Positions 18,621 to 27,139 of a stretch of DNA of 64,000 nucleotides are shown one piece after another. Below the pieces are notes generated by a model. The model saw only the letters and a list, made by a program, of their open reading frames with translations, was not told the DNA's origin and ran no database searches. The translations under genes were made by a program, and so were the position numbers. The first letter of the stretch is position 1; each line of letters opens with the position of its first letter. This stretch comes from JAAYZM01 sp964510785 (lineage in GTDB: Bacteria; Actinomycetota; Actinomycetes; Actinomycetales; Cellulomonadaceae). Location: assembly GCA_964510785.1 (NCBI GenBank), contig CAZECM010000002.1, positions 62,001 to 126,000 of the forward strand. The letters are read 5' to 3'.

Positions 18621-19831
18621 AGCGCACCCTCGACTTCGCGCAGAGCCACCCCGTGGTCACGTGGACCAAGTACCTCAGCCGTGTGCTCACCGAGCCGCGG
18701 CGCGCGGTGGCTCGTGACCCACGGTGTCTCGGAGAGCTGGTACGGCGCACCAGGCATGCGGACCGTCACGTCGTCGATCTCGAGGTCGACGAAGAAGCCA
18801 CGCGCCTCGAGCTGCTCGCTCTGGGCGGCTGCGGCAACCGTGTTCACGGGCGCGAGGGGGACTCGCCACTTCGTGCCGAGCTCGTCCAGCTGCCTCATCG
18901 ACAAGTCGGCCGTGAACGCCTCGAACACCCTGCGGAAGGTCCGCTTGGCAGCTCGTCCGGACAGGAAGTCACGCCTCCCCCACTCGTCGCCGCGCAGCTC
19001 CGCCGTGCTGCCGGGCTTGAGGCTCTCCATGAAGTCGAGCATGTTGGACCAGAAGATGGTGCTGCCGATCCCGCCGGCGAGGAGCAGGACCGACCCGTCC
19101 ATGCACGCGAACACCCCCGATCCTGCCAAGCGCTGCTTCGATCCGAAGCGCTCGCGCACGGTGCCCTCGAGATCGAAGGTCTGCGCTGCGTTCTCCAGTG
19201 CGAGGGTGACGGCCTCGTGAGCCGAGACCTCGACGTTCTGGCCAAGCCCTGTCGCGTCCCGGTCGAGCAGAGCGATGAGCGCCCCGACGGCGGCGAACTG
19301 GCTCGCCGCCAGGTAGGCCTGCTCGAACGGAAGGTTCATCGGCAGGTCGGGGTACCCGACGAGCGACATCATCCCGCCCTCGGCCAGCACCGCGAGGTCG
19401 CTCGCAGGTCGGCCCGCATAGGGCCCCGTGCTGCCGTAGTGCGTGATCGATGTCCGGATCAGCCCTGGGAAGAGCCGCTCGACCTCACCTGCGGTGAGAC
19501 CCAGCTGGTCCACCAGCTGCTCGCTCTCGTCCGACTCGATCAGGATGTCAGCGGTACGCAGCAGCCGCAGAAGCTTGCTTCCGTCGCGCGGAAGGTCGAT
19601 GACGGCGCTCTTCTTGCTCGAGTTCAGATAGCTGAAGGCGAGGCTGCGCTCAGACCCGAGCTCGTCGTGCAGCCACGGCCCCTGGTGGCGGAGCGCACTC
19701 CCTGCGGACGGCTCGACGAGGACGACCTCCGCCCCGAGCTCCGCAAGGAGCTTGCCGCAGTAGTGGCCATCGGGCCCCGACATGTCAACGACCTTCACTC
19801 CGCTCAGCGCAGCGTCGTCCACCAGGGTCAC
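18617..19831 (-). CDS. CaiB/BaiF family CoA-transferase, probably non-catalytic subunit
   Basis: A 404-residue family III CoA-transferase with VKVVDMSGPDGHYCGKLLAELGAEVVLVEP, SYLNSSKKSAVIDL and GLIRTSITHYGSTGPYAGRP. At the catalytic-loop position the sequence reads GQNVEVSAHEA, placing Glu201 where the family Asp normally sits. From memory, the benzylsuccinate CoA-transferase BbsEF also pairs one Asp-bearing subunit with one lacking it. The overlap with both the DUF35 gene and the other CoA-transferase supports stoichiometric expression. An independent active enzyme remains possible. Confidence 0.85.
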   Translation of the reverse strand: MTLVDDAALSGVKVVDMSGPDGHYCGKLLAELGAEVVLVEPSAGSALRHQGPWLHDELGSERSLAFSYLNSSKKSAVIDLPRDGSKLLRLLRTADILIESDESEQLVDQLGLTAGEVERLFPGLIRTSITHYGSTGPYAGRPASDLAVLAEGGMMSLVGYPDLPMNLPFEQAYLAASQFAAVGALIALLDRDATGLGQNVEVSAHEAVTLALENAAQTFDLEGTVRERFGSKQRLAGSGVFACMDGSVLLLAGGIGSTIFWSNMLDFMESLKPGSTAELRGDEWGRRDFLSGRAAKRTFRRVFEAFTADLSMRQLDELGTKWRVPLAPVNTVAAAAQSEQLEARGFFVDLEIDDVTVRMPGAPYQLSETPWVTSHRAPRLGEHTAEVLGPRDHGVALREVEGAL

Positions 19832-20247
19832 GACGAGGCGTCCGCGTGAACGAACTGGGGCAGGGTGAAGTCCTCGATCTTCCGGAAGACGACCTTGACC
19901 CGATCACCCACCGCGACACGGTCCGGCTCGATGTCGACGACGTTGGAGACCAGCCTCGGCCCCTCGTCGAGCTGGATGACCGAGACGTTGTACGGCACCT
20001 CGCCACGGAACGCCTCGTTGTAGACCTGGTGGAAGACGATGGTGCTGAAGACCTCCCCGTGCCCGCTCAGCTCGTCCCACTCGTGCTCCGAGTCGAGGCA
20101 GTGGGGGCAGATGGCGTTGACCGGGTAGCGGAGCTCGCTGCAGGCACTGCAGCGCTGGAGAAGCAGCCGCCCCTCGGCGACGCCCGCCCAGAAGGGTGCG
20201 GAAGGGCCCTCGAGATCAGGCTGAGGCCGTGCGTAGGTGGTCATCAC
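19828..20247 (-). CDS. DUF35 / Zn-ribbon OB-fold acyl-CoA-binding partner protein
   Basis: A 139-residue protein with the two-part DUF35 architecture: an N-terminal helix (PFWAGVAEGRLLLQR), a zinc ribbon built from two Cys-x2-Cys pairs (CSAC and CPHC, about 33-51), and a C-terminal OB-fold ending VKVVFRKIEDFTLPQFV. These proteins form complexes with SCP-x-type thiolases, in steroid side-chain aldolases and in the BbsAB thiolase. The thiolase gene lies immediately upstream with a four-base overlap, so a BbsAB-like complex is the natural reading. Confidence 0.88.
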   Translation of the reverse strand: MMTTYARPQPDLEGPSAPFWAGVAEGRLLLQRCSACSELRYPVNAICPHCLDSEHEWDELSGHGEVFSTIVFHQVYNEAFRGEVPYNVSVIQLDEGPRLVSNVVDIEPDRVAVGDRVKVVFRKIEDFTLPQFVHADASS

Positions 20248-21401
20248 ACACCGTCCTTGGTGAGAATCATGGCGTTCGAGCAGTTGAGCGTCATACCGCG
20301 CCCCGTGACGAGCGCAACTTCGGCATCCGCGACCTGGCGCTCACCGGAGGTCCCGCGGAGCTGCCGAACGGCCTCGACGATGTGGAGCCAACCTTCCATG
20401 TACGACTCCGAGAGGTTGCCGCCCGCCGTGTTGACCGGCATGGGTCCACCGAGCTGGAGCCGTCCCCCCTCCACGTAGCTGCCGCCCTCGCCGACGTCGC
20501 AGAACCCGGCGTGCTCGAGCCACAACAGCACGCTGATCGTGAAGTTGTCGTACAGCTGTGCCGTGTCGATGTCCGAAGGCCCGACACCTGCCATCTCGTA
20601 CGCGGCCTGGACGGCGCGCTTCTGGTGCGGCACGTACCACCAGTCCGGCTCTGCAAGCGTCGACGAGGTGTGCGCCTGCCCCATGCCCGAGATGAACACG
20701 GGCGGCTGCTTCGTCTCTCTGGCCCGCTCCGCGCTCGTCAGGATGATGCACACGCCACCGTCGGAGATGAGGCAGCAGTCGAGCAGATGGAGCGGCTCGA
20801 CGATCCATCGGGAAGCCTGGTGCTCCTCGACAGTGATGGGTGTCCGCATCACAGCGTCCGGGTTGAGAGAAGCATGGTAACGACCCGAGACCGCCACCTC
20901 TGCGAGCTGCTCGGAGGTCGTCCCGTAGAGCGCCATGTGGCGGCTGGCCGAGATCGCGGAGTTCGCGCATGCTCCGTACATCCCCCAGAGCGACCACGGG
21001 TCGCCCCACCCGGAGGCACGGCTGAAGCGTGAGCCTCCGGTCTTGGCCGCGTCACCGAACACGACGGCCGCCGTGGTGGCCATGCCGGTGGCGATCGCCT
21101 GGGCCGCCATCTCGACGAGCGCGCCCGCGGTGCAGCCACCGAGCGACATGCTTCCTGTGACCTTGGGGTTGATCCCCAGCGCCTCACCGAGCCGGAGATA
21201 GTTCAGCTCACCCTCGGGGGCCGTCGTTCCGGGGAAGGTCAGAAGACAGTCGATCTCGGACTTGTCGATGCCCGCATCGCCGATGGCGGCCTTGAAGGCA
21301 TCGACCGCGAGCGACAGCTGCGTACTTCCGGGTATCCGCCCCTGAGGGGTTGCTCCGACACCGATGATTGCGGTCTTGTCCCGCAAGAAGTGATTGCTCA
21401 T
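20244..21401 (-). CDS. SCP-x/lipid-transfer-type thiolase
   Basis: A 385-residue thiolase-superfamily protein of the non-canonical Ltp/SCP-x group. It starts AIIGVGATPQG, carries LGGCTAGALVEMAAQAIATG where classical thiolases have the nucleophile region, QLYDNFTISVLLWLEHAGFC, and the C-terminal VNTAGGNLSESYMEGWLHI loop. It is expected to cleave or form a C-C bond of a beta-ketoacyl-CoA together with the DUF35 partner. ATG 21401 has an AAGGTGAG ribosome site. It follows the hydratase gene with a one-base gap. Confidence 0.88.
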   Translation of the reverse strand: MSNHFLRDKTAIIGVGATPQGRIPGSTQLSLAVDAFKAAIGDAGIDKSEIDCLLTFPGTTAPEGELNYLRLGEALGINPKVTGSMSLGGCTAGALVEMAAQAIATGMATTAAVVFGDAAKTGGSRFSRASGWGDPWSLWGMYGACANSAISASRHMALYGTTSEQLAEVAVSGRYHASLNPDAVMRTPITVEEHQASRWIVEPLHLLDCCLISDGGVCIILTSAERARETKQPPVFISGMGQAHTSSTLAEPDWWYVPHQKRAVQAAYEMAGVGPSDIDTAQLYDNFTISVLLWLEHAGFCDVGEGGSYVEGGRLQLGGPMPVNTAGGNLSESYMEGWLHIVEAVRQLRGTSGERQVADAEVALVTGRGMTLNCSNAMILTKDGV

Positions 21402-21402
21402 C

Positions 21403-22173
21403 TCACCTTCCCTTGAATATGGGCGCGCGCTTCTCGGCGAATGCCGAGCGGCCCTCTGCTCGGTCCTCGGTGTCTCGGATGAGACCCCACTGAGCGCGTT
21501 CGTGCCGCAGCCCCACGCGAAGAGCGACGTCCTCGGCCTCGGAGACCAGCCGCTTGACCGCACGAACGGCCAACGGGGCGTTGGACGCCACCGAGCGCGC
21601 GAGCTCCTCGGCGCGAGCCATCAGCTCCGCTGCCGGCACGACCTCCGACACGAGCCCCAGACCGAGGGCACGGGTTGCTTCGACACGCTCGCCGGTCATC
21701 GCCATCTGGAGCGCGGCCGCCCGTCCGACGACGCGTGGCAGGAGCTGCGTACCACCGGCGCCCGGGATGCTCCCTACGCGCACCTCCGTCAGCCCGAGGC
21801 GCGCCGTCTCGTCCGCGATCCGGATGTCGCACGCGAGCGCGATCTCGAGTCCTCCGCCCAAGGCATAGCCGCGGATGGCACAGATCGAGGGGACGTCCCA
21901 CGGGAAGGCCGCGAGCAGGTGCCCCTGGGACATGTCGGTGGCCTGGACCGCAGCGGGCACCACGGGGCCTGCTGCCTTCAGGTCCGCTCCGGTGCAGAAT
22001 GCCCTCTCGCCCGCGCCGCTCATCACCATGACGCGGATCTCGGAAGCCTCCGCGATGTGGCGCCAGGCGGCGTTGAGCTCAGCGCGCATCTGCGCGTCGA
22101 TCGAGTTGAGCGCCTCAGGGCGGTTCAGGACGACGTGTGCGACATGCCCGTCGATGGAAAGGTCTACGCTCAA
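21403..22173 (-). CDS. Enoyl-CoA hydratase/isomerase (crotonase) family protein
   Basis: A 256-residue crotonase. Motifs are AHVVLNRPEALNSID, the oxyanion-hole segments AFCTGADLKAAG and YALGGGLEIALACDIRIA, and GSIPGAGGTQLLPR; Glu in the LTEVRVGSIPG region is the usual catalytic acid position. It should hydrate an alpha,beta-unsaturated acyl-CoA. The start is TTG 22173, which overlaps the GntR stop codon; no better start exists downstream without losing the first strand. The coupled position indicates it acts immediately with the regulator's operon. Confidence 0.88.
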   Translation of the reverse strand: MSVDLSIDGHVAHVVLNRPEALNSIDAQMRAELNAAWRHIAEASEIRVMVMSGAGERAFCTGADLKAAGPVVPAAVQATDMSQGHLLAAFPWDVPSICAIRGYALGGGLEIALACDIRIADETARLGLTEVRVGSIPGAGGTQLLPRVVGRAAALQMAMTGERVEATRALGLGLVSEVVPAAELMARAEELARSVASNAPLAVRAVKRLVSEAEDVALRVGLRHERAQWGLIRDTEDRAEGRSAFAEKRAPIFKGR

Positions 22174-22868
22174 GATGCATCTTCCTGTAGTGGTGGATCG
22201 CGGAAGAAGTCCGAGTCCGCGCTGCGCCCGGCAAGGAGCGTCATCGCGTCCTTGAGGTGCCTGGTGATGCGCGTCTCGACCTCGTCCAGGTCGCTGCTGC
22301 GCATCGCGTCGAGGATCTCCCGGTGCTGGTCGACCAGGTTCGGGCTGCGGGGATACTGACGCTCTGTCGGGTTGAGGCACATCCGGGTCTCCGCGATGAG
22401 GGTCTCGTACATGCGCCAGAGCCGCTTGCTCCCGGTGCCCCGGATGATCTCCTCGTGGAACTGGACGTCGACCTCGGCAACCGCGACCCAGTCCTCGCCC
22501 TGCGCATGGGCCTGCATCGCGGAGACGATCTCGTCGAGGCGAGCGAACGTCTCGGCGTCCTTGCGCATCGTCAGGAGGCGAGCAGCCGCCACCTCCGCGG
22601 CACTGCGGGCGAAGTAGACGTCGACGATGTCCTCGTCGGAGAGAACGGCGACGAACACTCCACGGTGAAGGTGGTTGCTGACGAGACCTTCCTGGATCAG
22701 GCGCTGCAGCGCCTCGCGGATGGTGCCGCGCCCCAGGCCGAGCTGTTCGCTCAGGGCGGCCTCGGCAAGCTGCTGACCGGGCTTGAACGTCCCGTCGACG
22801 ATCGCCTTGCGAAGCTGGTTCGCCACGAGCTCCGAGGTACCTTTTCGCTCGAAGGGCTGCATCTGCAT
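22170..22868 (-). CDS. GntR-family regulator with FCD domain
   Basis: A 232-residue FadR-subfamily regulator: an N-terminal winged helix (about 10-75, with LSEQLGLGRGTIREALQRLIQEGLV split over the recognition helix) and a C-terminal helical FCD ligand domain with the metal-binding His residues around VDVQFHEEII and NLVDQHREIL. ATG 22868 is chosen because AAGGAG ends eight bases before it; the more upstream GTG codons overlap that site. It heads the operon of hydratase, thiolase and CoA-transferases and is probably induced by a carboxylate or acyl-CoA of the pathway. Confidence 0.88.
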   Translation of the reverse strand: MQMQPFERKGTSELVANQLRKAIVDGTFKPGQQLAEAALSEQLGLGRGTIREALQRLIQEGLVSNHLHRGVFVAVLSDEDIVDVYFARSAAEVAAARLLTMRKDAETFARLDEIVSAMQAHAQGEDWVAVAEVDVQFHEEIIRGTGSKRLWRMYETLIAETRMCLNPTERQYPRSPNLVDQHREILDAMRSSDLDEVETRITRHLKDAMTLLAGRSADSDFFRDPPLQEDAS

Positions 22869-23008
22869 CACTGACACTCCTTGGTTCTGCTGCCACCCGG
22901 CGCACGCGCATCCAGGCGGGGCTGGTCAGCCCCAGTCGGCAGGCGACTCGAGCATCCCAGGAATCGCCCGTCAGCGGACATGCGAAACACCAGGTCGGAG
23001 GACGTCAG

Positions 23009-23056
23009 GGTTGTCATCACGTCCGATCGTATGACAATCTTACGTTCAAGACAACC
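23009..23056. promoter_or_regulatory. Candidate GntR operator/promoter in divergent region
   Basis: The divergent spacer between the GntR gene and the MFS operon contains TTGTCAT (23011-23017) and its complement ATGACAA (23031-23037), plus GGTTGTC (23009-23015) matching GACAACC (23050-23056). TTGTCA followed 16 bases later by GACAAT (23033-23038) could be the -35/-10 of the plus-strand operon, so a bound regulator would block it. Confidence 0.45.
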
Positions 23057-23069
23057 TCCGAGGAGAACC

Positions 23070-23108
23070 GTGATCCAGGTGCAGCAGCTGAGTTGGCCGC
23101 GCTGGTGA
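23070..23108 (+). CDS. 12-codon leader peptide coupled to MFS gene
   Basis: GTG 23070 follows a strong AGGAG site and opens a 12-codon frame (VIQVQQLSWPRW) whose TGA at 23106-23108 overlaps the GTG start (23105) of the MFS gene. This looks like a translational-coupling leader; the transporter itself has no other clear ribosome site. Two of twelve codons are Trp. Function beyond coupling is unknown. Confidence 0.5.
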   Translation: MIQVQQLSWPRW

Positions 23109-24307
23109 CCCACGGCCCCACGTTCCGCCCGAGCCGGCGGAGCTTCTACCTCTTGCTGACGACCGCCCTGTGCATGACCCTGGCCACCTATGCCGCGCGG
23201 ATGATGAGCATCTACAAGGCGCTGGACCTCGGAGCCGGGCCGCTCGAGCTCGGCATCCTCGCCTCCTCGTTCGCAGCGCTCTCCGTCATGTGCGTCATAC
23301 CGATCGGCAGGCTGCTCGACATCGTCGGAGAGCGTCCACTGACTCTCGCCGGGGTCGCCGTGCTCGCCAGCTCCGCCGCGATGATGGTCCGTGCCACGGC
23401 CATCTGGCAGGTCGCGCTCGGCCTCGCCGTTCTGGGACTGGGGCAGACCACCGCCGTGATAGCGAACCAAGCCTCGGTCGCACGCATGGAGTACGGCACC
23501 TCTGCCGACTCCCGGTACGGAACCTTCTCGGCGGCCACCTCGATCGGCCAGCTGCTCGGGCCCGCCGTGGCGGGCACCGTCGCAGGCATGTCCGCCGCGG
23601 CGCCCAACATCGATGCCGCGCTGCTCGTCGCCGCTGGAGTGAGTGCACTGGGTCTGGTCACGGCGTTCTTCGTCAGACTCGCGCCGCGCCCGGCGCCGCA
23701 CACGCGAGGGTCTGATCGCGAGCGAGGGGTGAAGACCTCGGAAGCGCTCAAGAGCATCCGCGCCACGCCCGGGATCGGCCGGGCCCTTCTCGTCAGCATG
23801 ACCGTGCTGAGCAGCATCGATGTGCTCACCGCCTATCTGCCGGCGCTGGGAGAGAGCAGGGGGCTCGGCGTCCAGACCGTCGGGCTGCTGCTCTCCGTGC
23901 GCGCCGCCGCATCACTCGCGTCGAGGATCGGCATGGGAACGATCGTGGCGAAGCTGGGACGCAAGCGCGCGCTCATGGGCAGCGTCCTCGTCCCCGCAGC
24001 GGCTCTGACTGCACTCCCCTTCGCACCGTCCGCGTGGTTCATGGCCGCCCTGCTGGCCTTCGTCGGTCTCGGACTGGGTCTCGGCCAACCCATCACCCTG
24101 TCCTGGATCGCCACCTCGGTTCCGCAGCACGTCAGGGGAACAGCCCTCGGCATCCGGATGGGAACGAACCGTCTTGCTCAGGTCGCGTTCCCCGGAGCCG
24201 TGGGTCTCGTCGCCGGCCCGCTCGGGGCCGGGGCCGCCTTCCTCTGCCTGGCGTTCTTCCTCACCGCGAGCGGGGCCGCCCTGTGGCGCGCACCCATCGA
24301 GACCTGA
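23105..24307 (+). CDS. Major facilitator superfamily transporter
   Basis: A 400-residue protein with 12 predicted membrane segments. The loop IGRLLDIVGERPLTLAG between helices 2 and 3 fits the MFS A-motif (GxLaDrxGrkxxl), with a second-half equivalent in GTIVAKLGRKRALMG. GTG 23105 overlaps the stop of a small leader ORF and is preferred to a TTG 12 bases earlier. It is the first structural gene of the plus-strand operon that also encodes a decarboxylating-type dehydrogenase and an aldehyde dehydrogenase. It may import the same acid as the ABC system, or export a product. Confidence 0.85.
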   Translation: MTHGPTFRPSRRSFYLLLTTALCMTLATYAARMMSIYKALDLGAGPLELGILASSFAALSVMCVIPIGRLLDIVGERPLTLAGVAVLASSAAMMVRATAIWQVALGLAVLGLGQTTAVIANQASVARMEYGTSADSRYGTFSAATSIGQLLGPAVAGTVAGMSAAAPNIDAALLVAAGVSALGLVTAFFVRLAPRPAPHTRGSDRERGVKTSEALKSIRATPGIGRALLVSMTVLSSIDVLTAYLPALGESRGLGVQTVGLLLSVRAAASLASRIGMGTIVAKLGRKRALMGSVLVPAAALTALPFAPSAWFMAALLAFVGLGLGLGQPITLSWIATSVPQHVRGTALGIRMGTNRLAQVAFPGAVGLVAGPLGAGAAFLCLAFFLTASGAALWRAPIET

Positions 24308-24350
24308 CCGCTGTCCTCCACCGTTCCAGATCTGCCAGAAGGAGAGTTCC

Positions 24351-25400
24351 ATGCCACGCACACACTCGATCGCCGTCATCGCCGGCGACGGGATCGGTAC
24401 CGAGGTGGTCCCGCCAGCTCTCGAGATCCTCGACGCCACGGCCCGCCGCTTCGGCTTCGTCGCGCGGACGCACGAGTACGACTGGGGCACCGAGTACTAC
24501 CAGCGCAGCGGCCGGATGATGCCCGAGGACGGTCTCGACCAGCTCTCCGAGCACGACTCGATCCTCTTCGGCGCCGTCGGCTCACCAGACCTCGACGACA
24601 CCGTCACGCTCTGGGGCCTCCTGATCCCGATACGGCGGGGGTTCAACCAGTACGTCAACCTGCGGCCCGCACGGCACGTGGCGGGTGTACCGTCGCCGCT
24701 GCGCTCCGCTGCGGGGATCGACATCATGATCGTGCGCGAGAACGTCGAGGGCGAGTACTCCGAGGTCGGCACCCGGGAGGGTCGAGGAGCGAGCGAGAAG
24801 GCCACCCAGGTCGCGACCTTCACGCGCACCGGAGTGGAGCGAGTGGCACGCTTCGCGGCCGACCTCGCCGAGAGTCGAAGCGGCAGGCTCACTTCTGCGA
24901 CGAAGTCGAACGGGCTGCTGTTCTCGATGCCGTTCTGGGACGACGTCGTCGCCGAGGTCTGTGCAGGTCGACCGGTGGAGCTTCGTCGTGTCCTCATCGA
25001 CGCACTCAGCGCCCGCCTCATCACCCATCCCCTGGAGTTCGACGTCATCGTCGCCTCGAACCTCTTCGGCGACATCCTGTCCGACCTGGCCGCGGCGTGC
25101 GTGGGATCGCTCGGGCTCGCCGCGAGCGCCAACCTCAATCCGGAACGCGAGCACCCGTCGCTCTTCGAGCCGGTGCACGGCTCGGCGCCCGACATCGCCG
25201 GCAAGGGCGTCGCGAACCCGCTCGCGCAGATCTCGGCGACCGCGATGCTGCTCCGTCACCTCGAGGAGCACAGCGCAGCCGATCTGATCGACGAGGCGGT
25301 CGAGACCGTGCTGCGCGAGGGCCCTCGAACGCCGGACCTGAGCGGCACCGGGACCACCACCGAGGTGGCGGCCGCAGTCCTGAACATCATCGAGAACTGA
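24351..25400 (+). CDS. Isopropylmalate/isocitrate/tartrate dehydrogenase-like enzyme
   Basis: A 349-residue beta-decarboxylating dehydrogenase family enzyme. Motifs are IAVIAGDGIGTEVV at the N-terminus, IMIVRENVEGEYSEVG, the catalytic-Lys region SATKSNGLLF, the metal-binding SNLFGDILSDLAA, and the NAD-binding LFEPVHGSAPDIAGKGVANP. The EYSEVG loop and GFNQYVNLRPAR are closer to tartrate/3-isopropylmalate-like members than to isocitrate dehydrogenase. It should oxidise a 2-hydroxy diacid, with or without decarboxylation. AAGGAGAG stands before ATG 24351. Confidence 0.87.
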   Translation: MPRTHSIAVIAGDGIGTEVVPPALEILDATARRFGFVARTHEYDWGTEYYQRSGRMMPEDGLDQLSEHDSILFGAVGSPDLDDTVTLWGLLIPIRRGFNQYVNLRPARHVAGVPSPLRSAAGIDIMIVRENVEGEYSEVGTREGRGASEKATQVATFTRTGVERVARFAADLAESRSGRLTSATKSNGLLFSMPFWDDVVAEVCAGRPVELRRVLIDALSARLITHPLEFDVIVASNLFGDILSDLAAACVGSLGLAASANLNPEREHPSLFEPVHGSAPDIAGKGVANPLAQISATAMLLRHLEEHSAADLIDEAVETVLREGPRTPDLSGTGTTTEVAAAVLNIIEN

Positions 25401-25414
25401 CCTGGGAGAAGACG

Positions 25415-26830
25415 ATGATCGAACAAGCTCTCTACATCGATGGCCGCTGGCGAGAGACGGCGCAAGGGATCGATGTCCGCAGCCCGTGGGACGGCGCACT
25501 TGTGGGGCGCGTGGGCTTCGCCACGAACCGAGACACGGCTGACGCGTTGGCGGCGGCCCGCACCGCACTTGACTCCCCGCTCCCGGCTCACGAGCGCTCC
25601 GCGCTCCTGAGGCGCGCGGAAGCCCTGCTCACCGAACGGGCAGAGTCGTTCGCGACGACGATCTCGAGAGAAGCGGGAAAGCCGATCAGCGTCGCGCGCC
25701 TCGAGGTGGCCCGCGCCCTGAGCACCATGGCACTCTCGGCTGACGCGGCACGGGGCTTCACCGGTGAGGCGATCTCGATGGAGGCGACCGCAGGCGGCGT
25801 AGGCATGCTCGCCATGGAGCTGTCAGAGCCGGTCGGTGTGGTCGCCGCCATCACCCCCTTCAACTTCCCCCTCAACCTCTCGGTCCACAAGCTCGGTCCC
25901 GCACTCGCCGCGGGCTGCCCTGTGGTCTGGAAACCTTCCGAGCGCACACCCCTGACCGCCGTGATGCTCGCCGAGCTGCTCGACGACGCGGGCGTTCCCG
26001 CCGGCATGGTGAACCTGGTGACGGGCGACCCCGCCGCGATCGTCAGCGCAATGATCGAGGAACCGTCCGTGGCGCTGATCACCTTCACCGGTTCGGCCGC
26101 GGTCGGATGGGACATCAAGGCCCGCTCGCCACGGAAGACGCATGTGCTCGAGCTCGGGTCGAATGCAGCCGCCTACGTGGACGAGTCGGCGGACCTGCAG
26201 GTCGCGGCCCGCGAGATCGCCGCGGCAGCCTTCACCTTCGCAGGACAAGCATGTATCTCTACACAGCGCGTCTACGTCGGCGCCGCCGTGGCTAACGAGT
26301 TTCTGTCAGCTCTTCTCCACGCAACCCGCGAGCTTCGCGTGGGCGACCCGAGCGACCCGGAGACGTCGGTCGGTCCCATGATCACGAGAGCGGCCCGTGA
26401 CCGGGTGATGATGTGGATCGAGGAAGCGTGCTCCTCTGGTGCGCGGCTCGCGCTGGGCGGGGAGCTCGTGGGAGACGTCTTGGCACCCACAGTCCTCGTG
26501 AACGCACCCCCGGACGCCACGATCATCACGTCAGAGGCCTTCGCTCCCGTGCTCGCCGTCACCGTGGTGCAGGACCGGGACGAGGCACTTCGCCTCATGA
26601 ACGACTCCGCGTTCGGCCTCAACACCACCGTCTACACCCAGAGCATCGCGACCGCTCTCACCATGGCGCGCGCTCTGGAGACCGGAAGCGTTCTGGTGAA
26701 CATCCCCACAAGCTTCCGCTCCGAGAACATGCCCTATGGCGGCGTGAAGGAGTCCGGCCAAGGGCGGGAAGGGGTCCGGTACGCGGTCGAGAGCATGACG
26801 CGCCGCAAGCTGCTGGTCCTCAAGCAGTAG
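25415..26830 (+). CDS. NAD(P)-dependent aldehyde dehydrogenase
   Basis: A 471-residue ALDH-superfamily enzyme. Catalytic residues are visible: the Asn in ITPFNFP (about 150), Glu246 in LELGSN and the nucleophile Cys280 in FAGQACIS. The Rossmann glycine pattern is FTGSAAVG and the C-terminal motif PYGGVKESGQGREG is typical of semialdehyde-type members. It follows the isopropylmalate-like dehydrogenase by 14 bases with a GGGAGAAG ribosome site, so it should oxidise a (semi)aldehyde formed in the same pathway. Methylmalonate- or succinate-semialdehyde are candidates only. Confidence 0.9.
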   Translation: MIEQALYIDGRWRETAQGIDVRSPWDGALVGRVGFATNRDTADALAAARTALDSPLPAHERSALLRRAEALLTERAESFATTISREAGKPISVARLEVARALSTMALSADAARGFTGEAISMEATAGGVGMLAMELSEPVGVVAAITPFNFPLNLSVHKLGPALAAGCPVVWKPSERTPLTAVMLAELLDDAGVPAGMVNLVTGDPAAIVSAMIEEPSVALITFTGSAAVGWDIKARSPRKTHVLELGSNAAAYVDESADLQVAAREIAAAAFTFAGQACISTQRVYVGAAVANEFLSALLHATRELRVGDPSDPETSVGPMITRAARDRVMMWIEEACSSGARLALGGELVGDVLAPTVLVNAPPDATIITSEAFAPVLAVTVVQDRDEALRLMNDSAFGLNTTVYTQSIATALTMARALETGSVLVNIPTSFRSENMPYGGVKESGQGREGVRYAVESMTRRKLLVLKQ

Positions 26831-26866
26831 CCGGTCGGGTGCGGCGAGGGCGTCACCGCAGCGAAG

Positions 26867-27118
26867 TTACCCATCGCGTGGCTCGCGCGGATCGTCGAGC
26901 TCGGCGTAGAGCCTCACCCCGGTGGCGTGGAGCATCTGAAAGAGGCGGTCCGTCAGCAGGCCCGGCTTGCCCGCCTCCATCTCCCACACCCACCTCTGGC
27001 TGATCCCCAGCTCGCGCGCCAGGTCGCGCTGACTCAGACCTCGCAGCAACCTGCCTTGCTGCAAGATCCGTCCCAGCGACTCCGCGCTAGGAATCTCACC
27101 ACGGAGAACCATGCGCAC
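26867..27118 (-). CDS. Small XRE-family (HipB-like) transcriptional regulator
   Basis: An 83-residue protein with a helix-turn-helix at about 27-47 (LSQRDLARELGISQRWVWEMEAG) and a HipB-like C-terminus LLTDRLFQMLHATGVRLYAEL. GTG 27118 is chosen because the only longer start (TTG 27148) lies inside the inferred -10 box; GGAG precedes 27118 at an acceptable distance. HipB-like proteins are usually the antitoxin half of a pair, but no HipA kinase follows: the downstream gene on this strand is the NTF-distant ALDH operon in opposite orientation. It is probably autoregulated through the two upstream palindromes. Confidence 0.75.
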   Translation of the reverse strand: MRMVLRGEIPSAESLGRILQQGRLLRGLSQRDLARELGISQRWVWEMEAGKPGLLTDRLFQMLHATGVRLYAELDDPREPRDG

Positions 27119-27139
27119 CGTCCCGTTCGACTCCGATTT

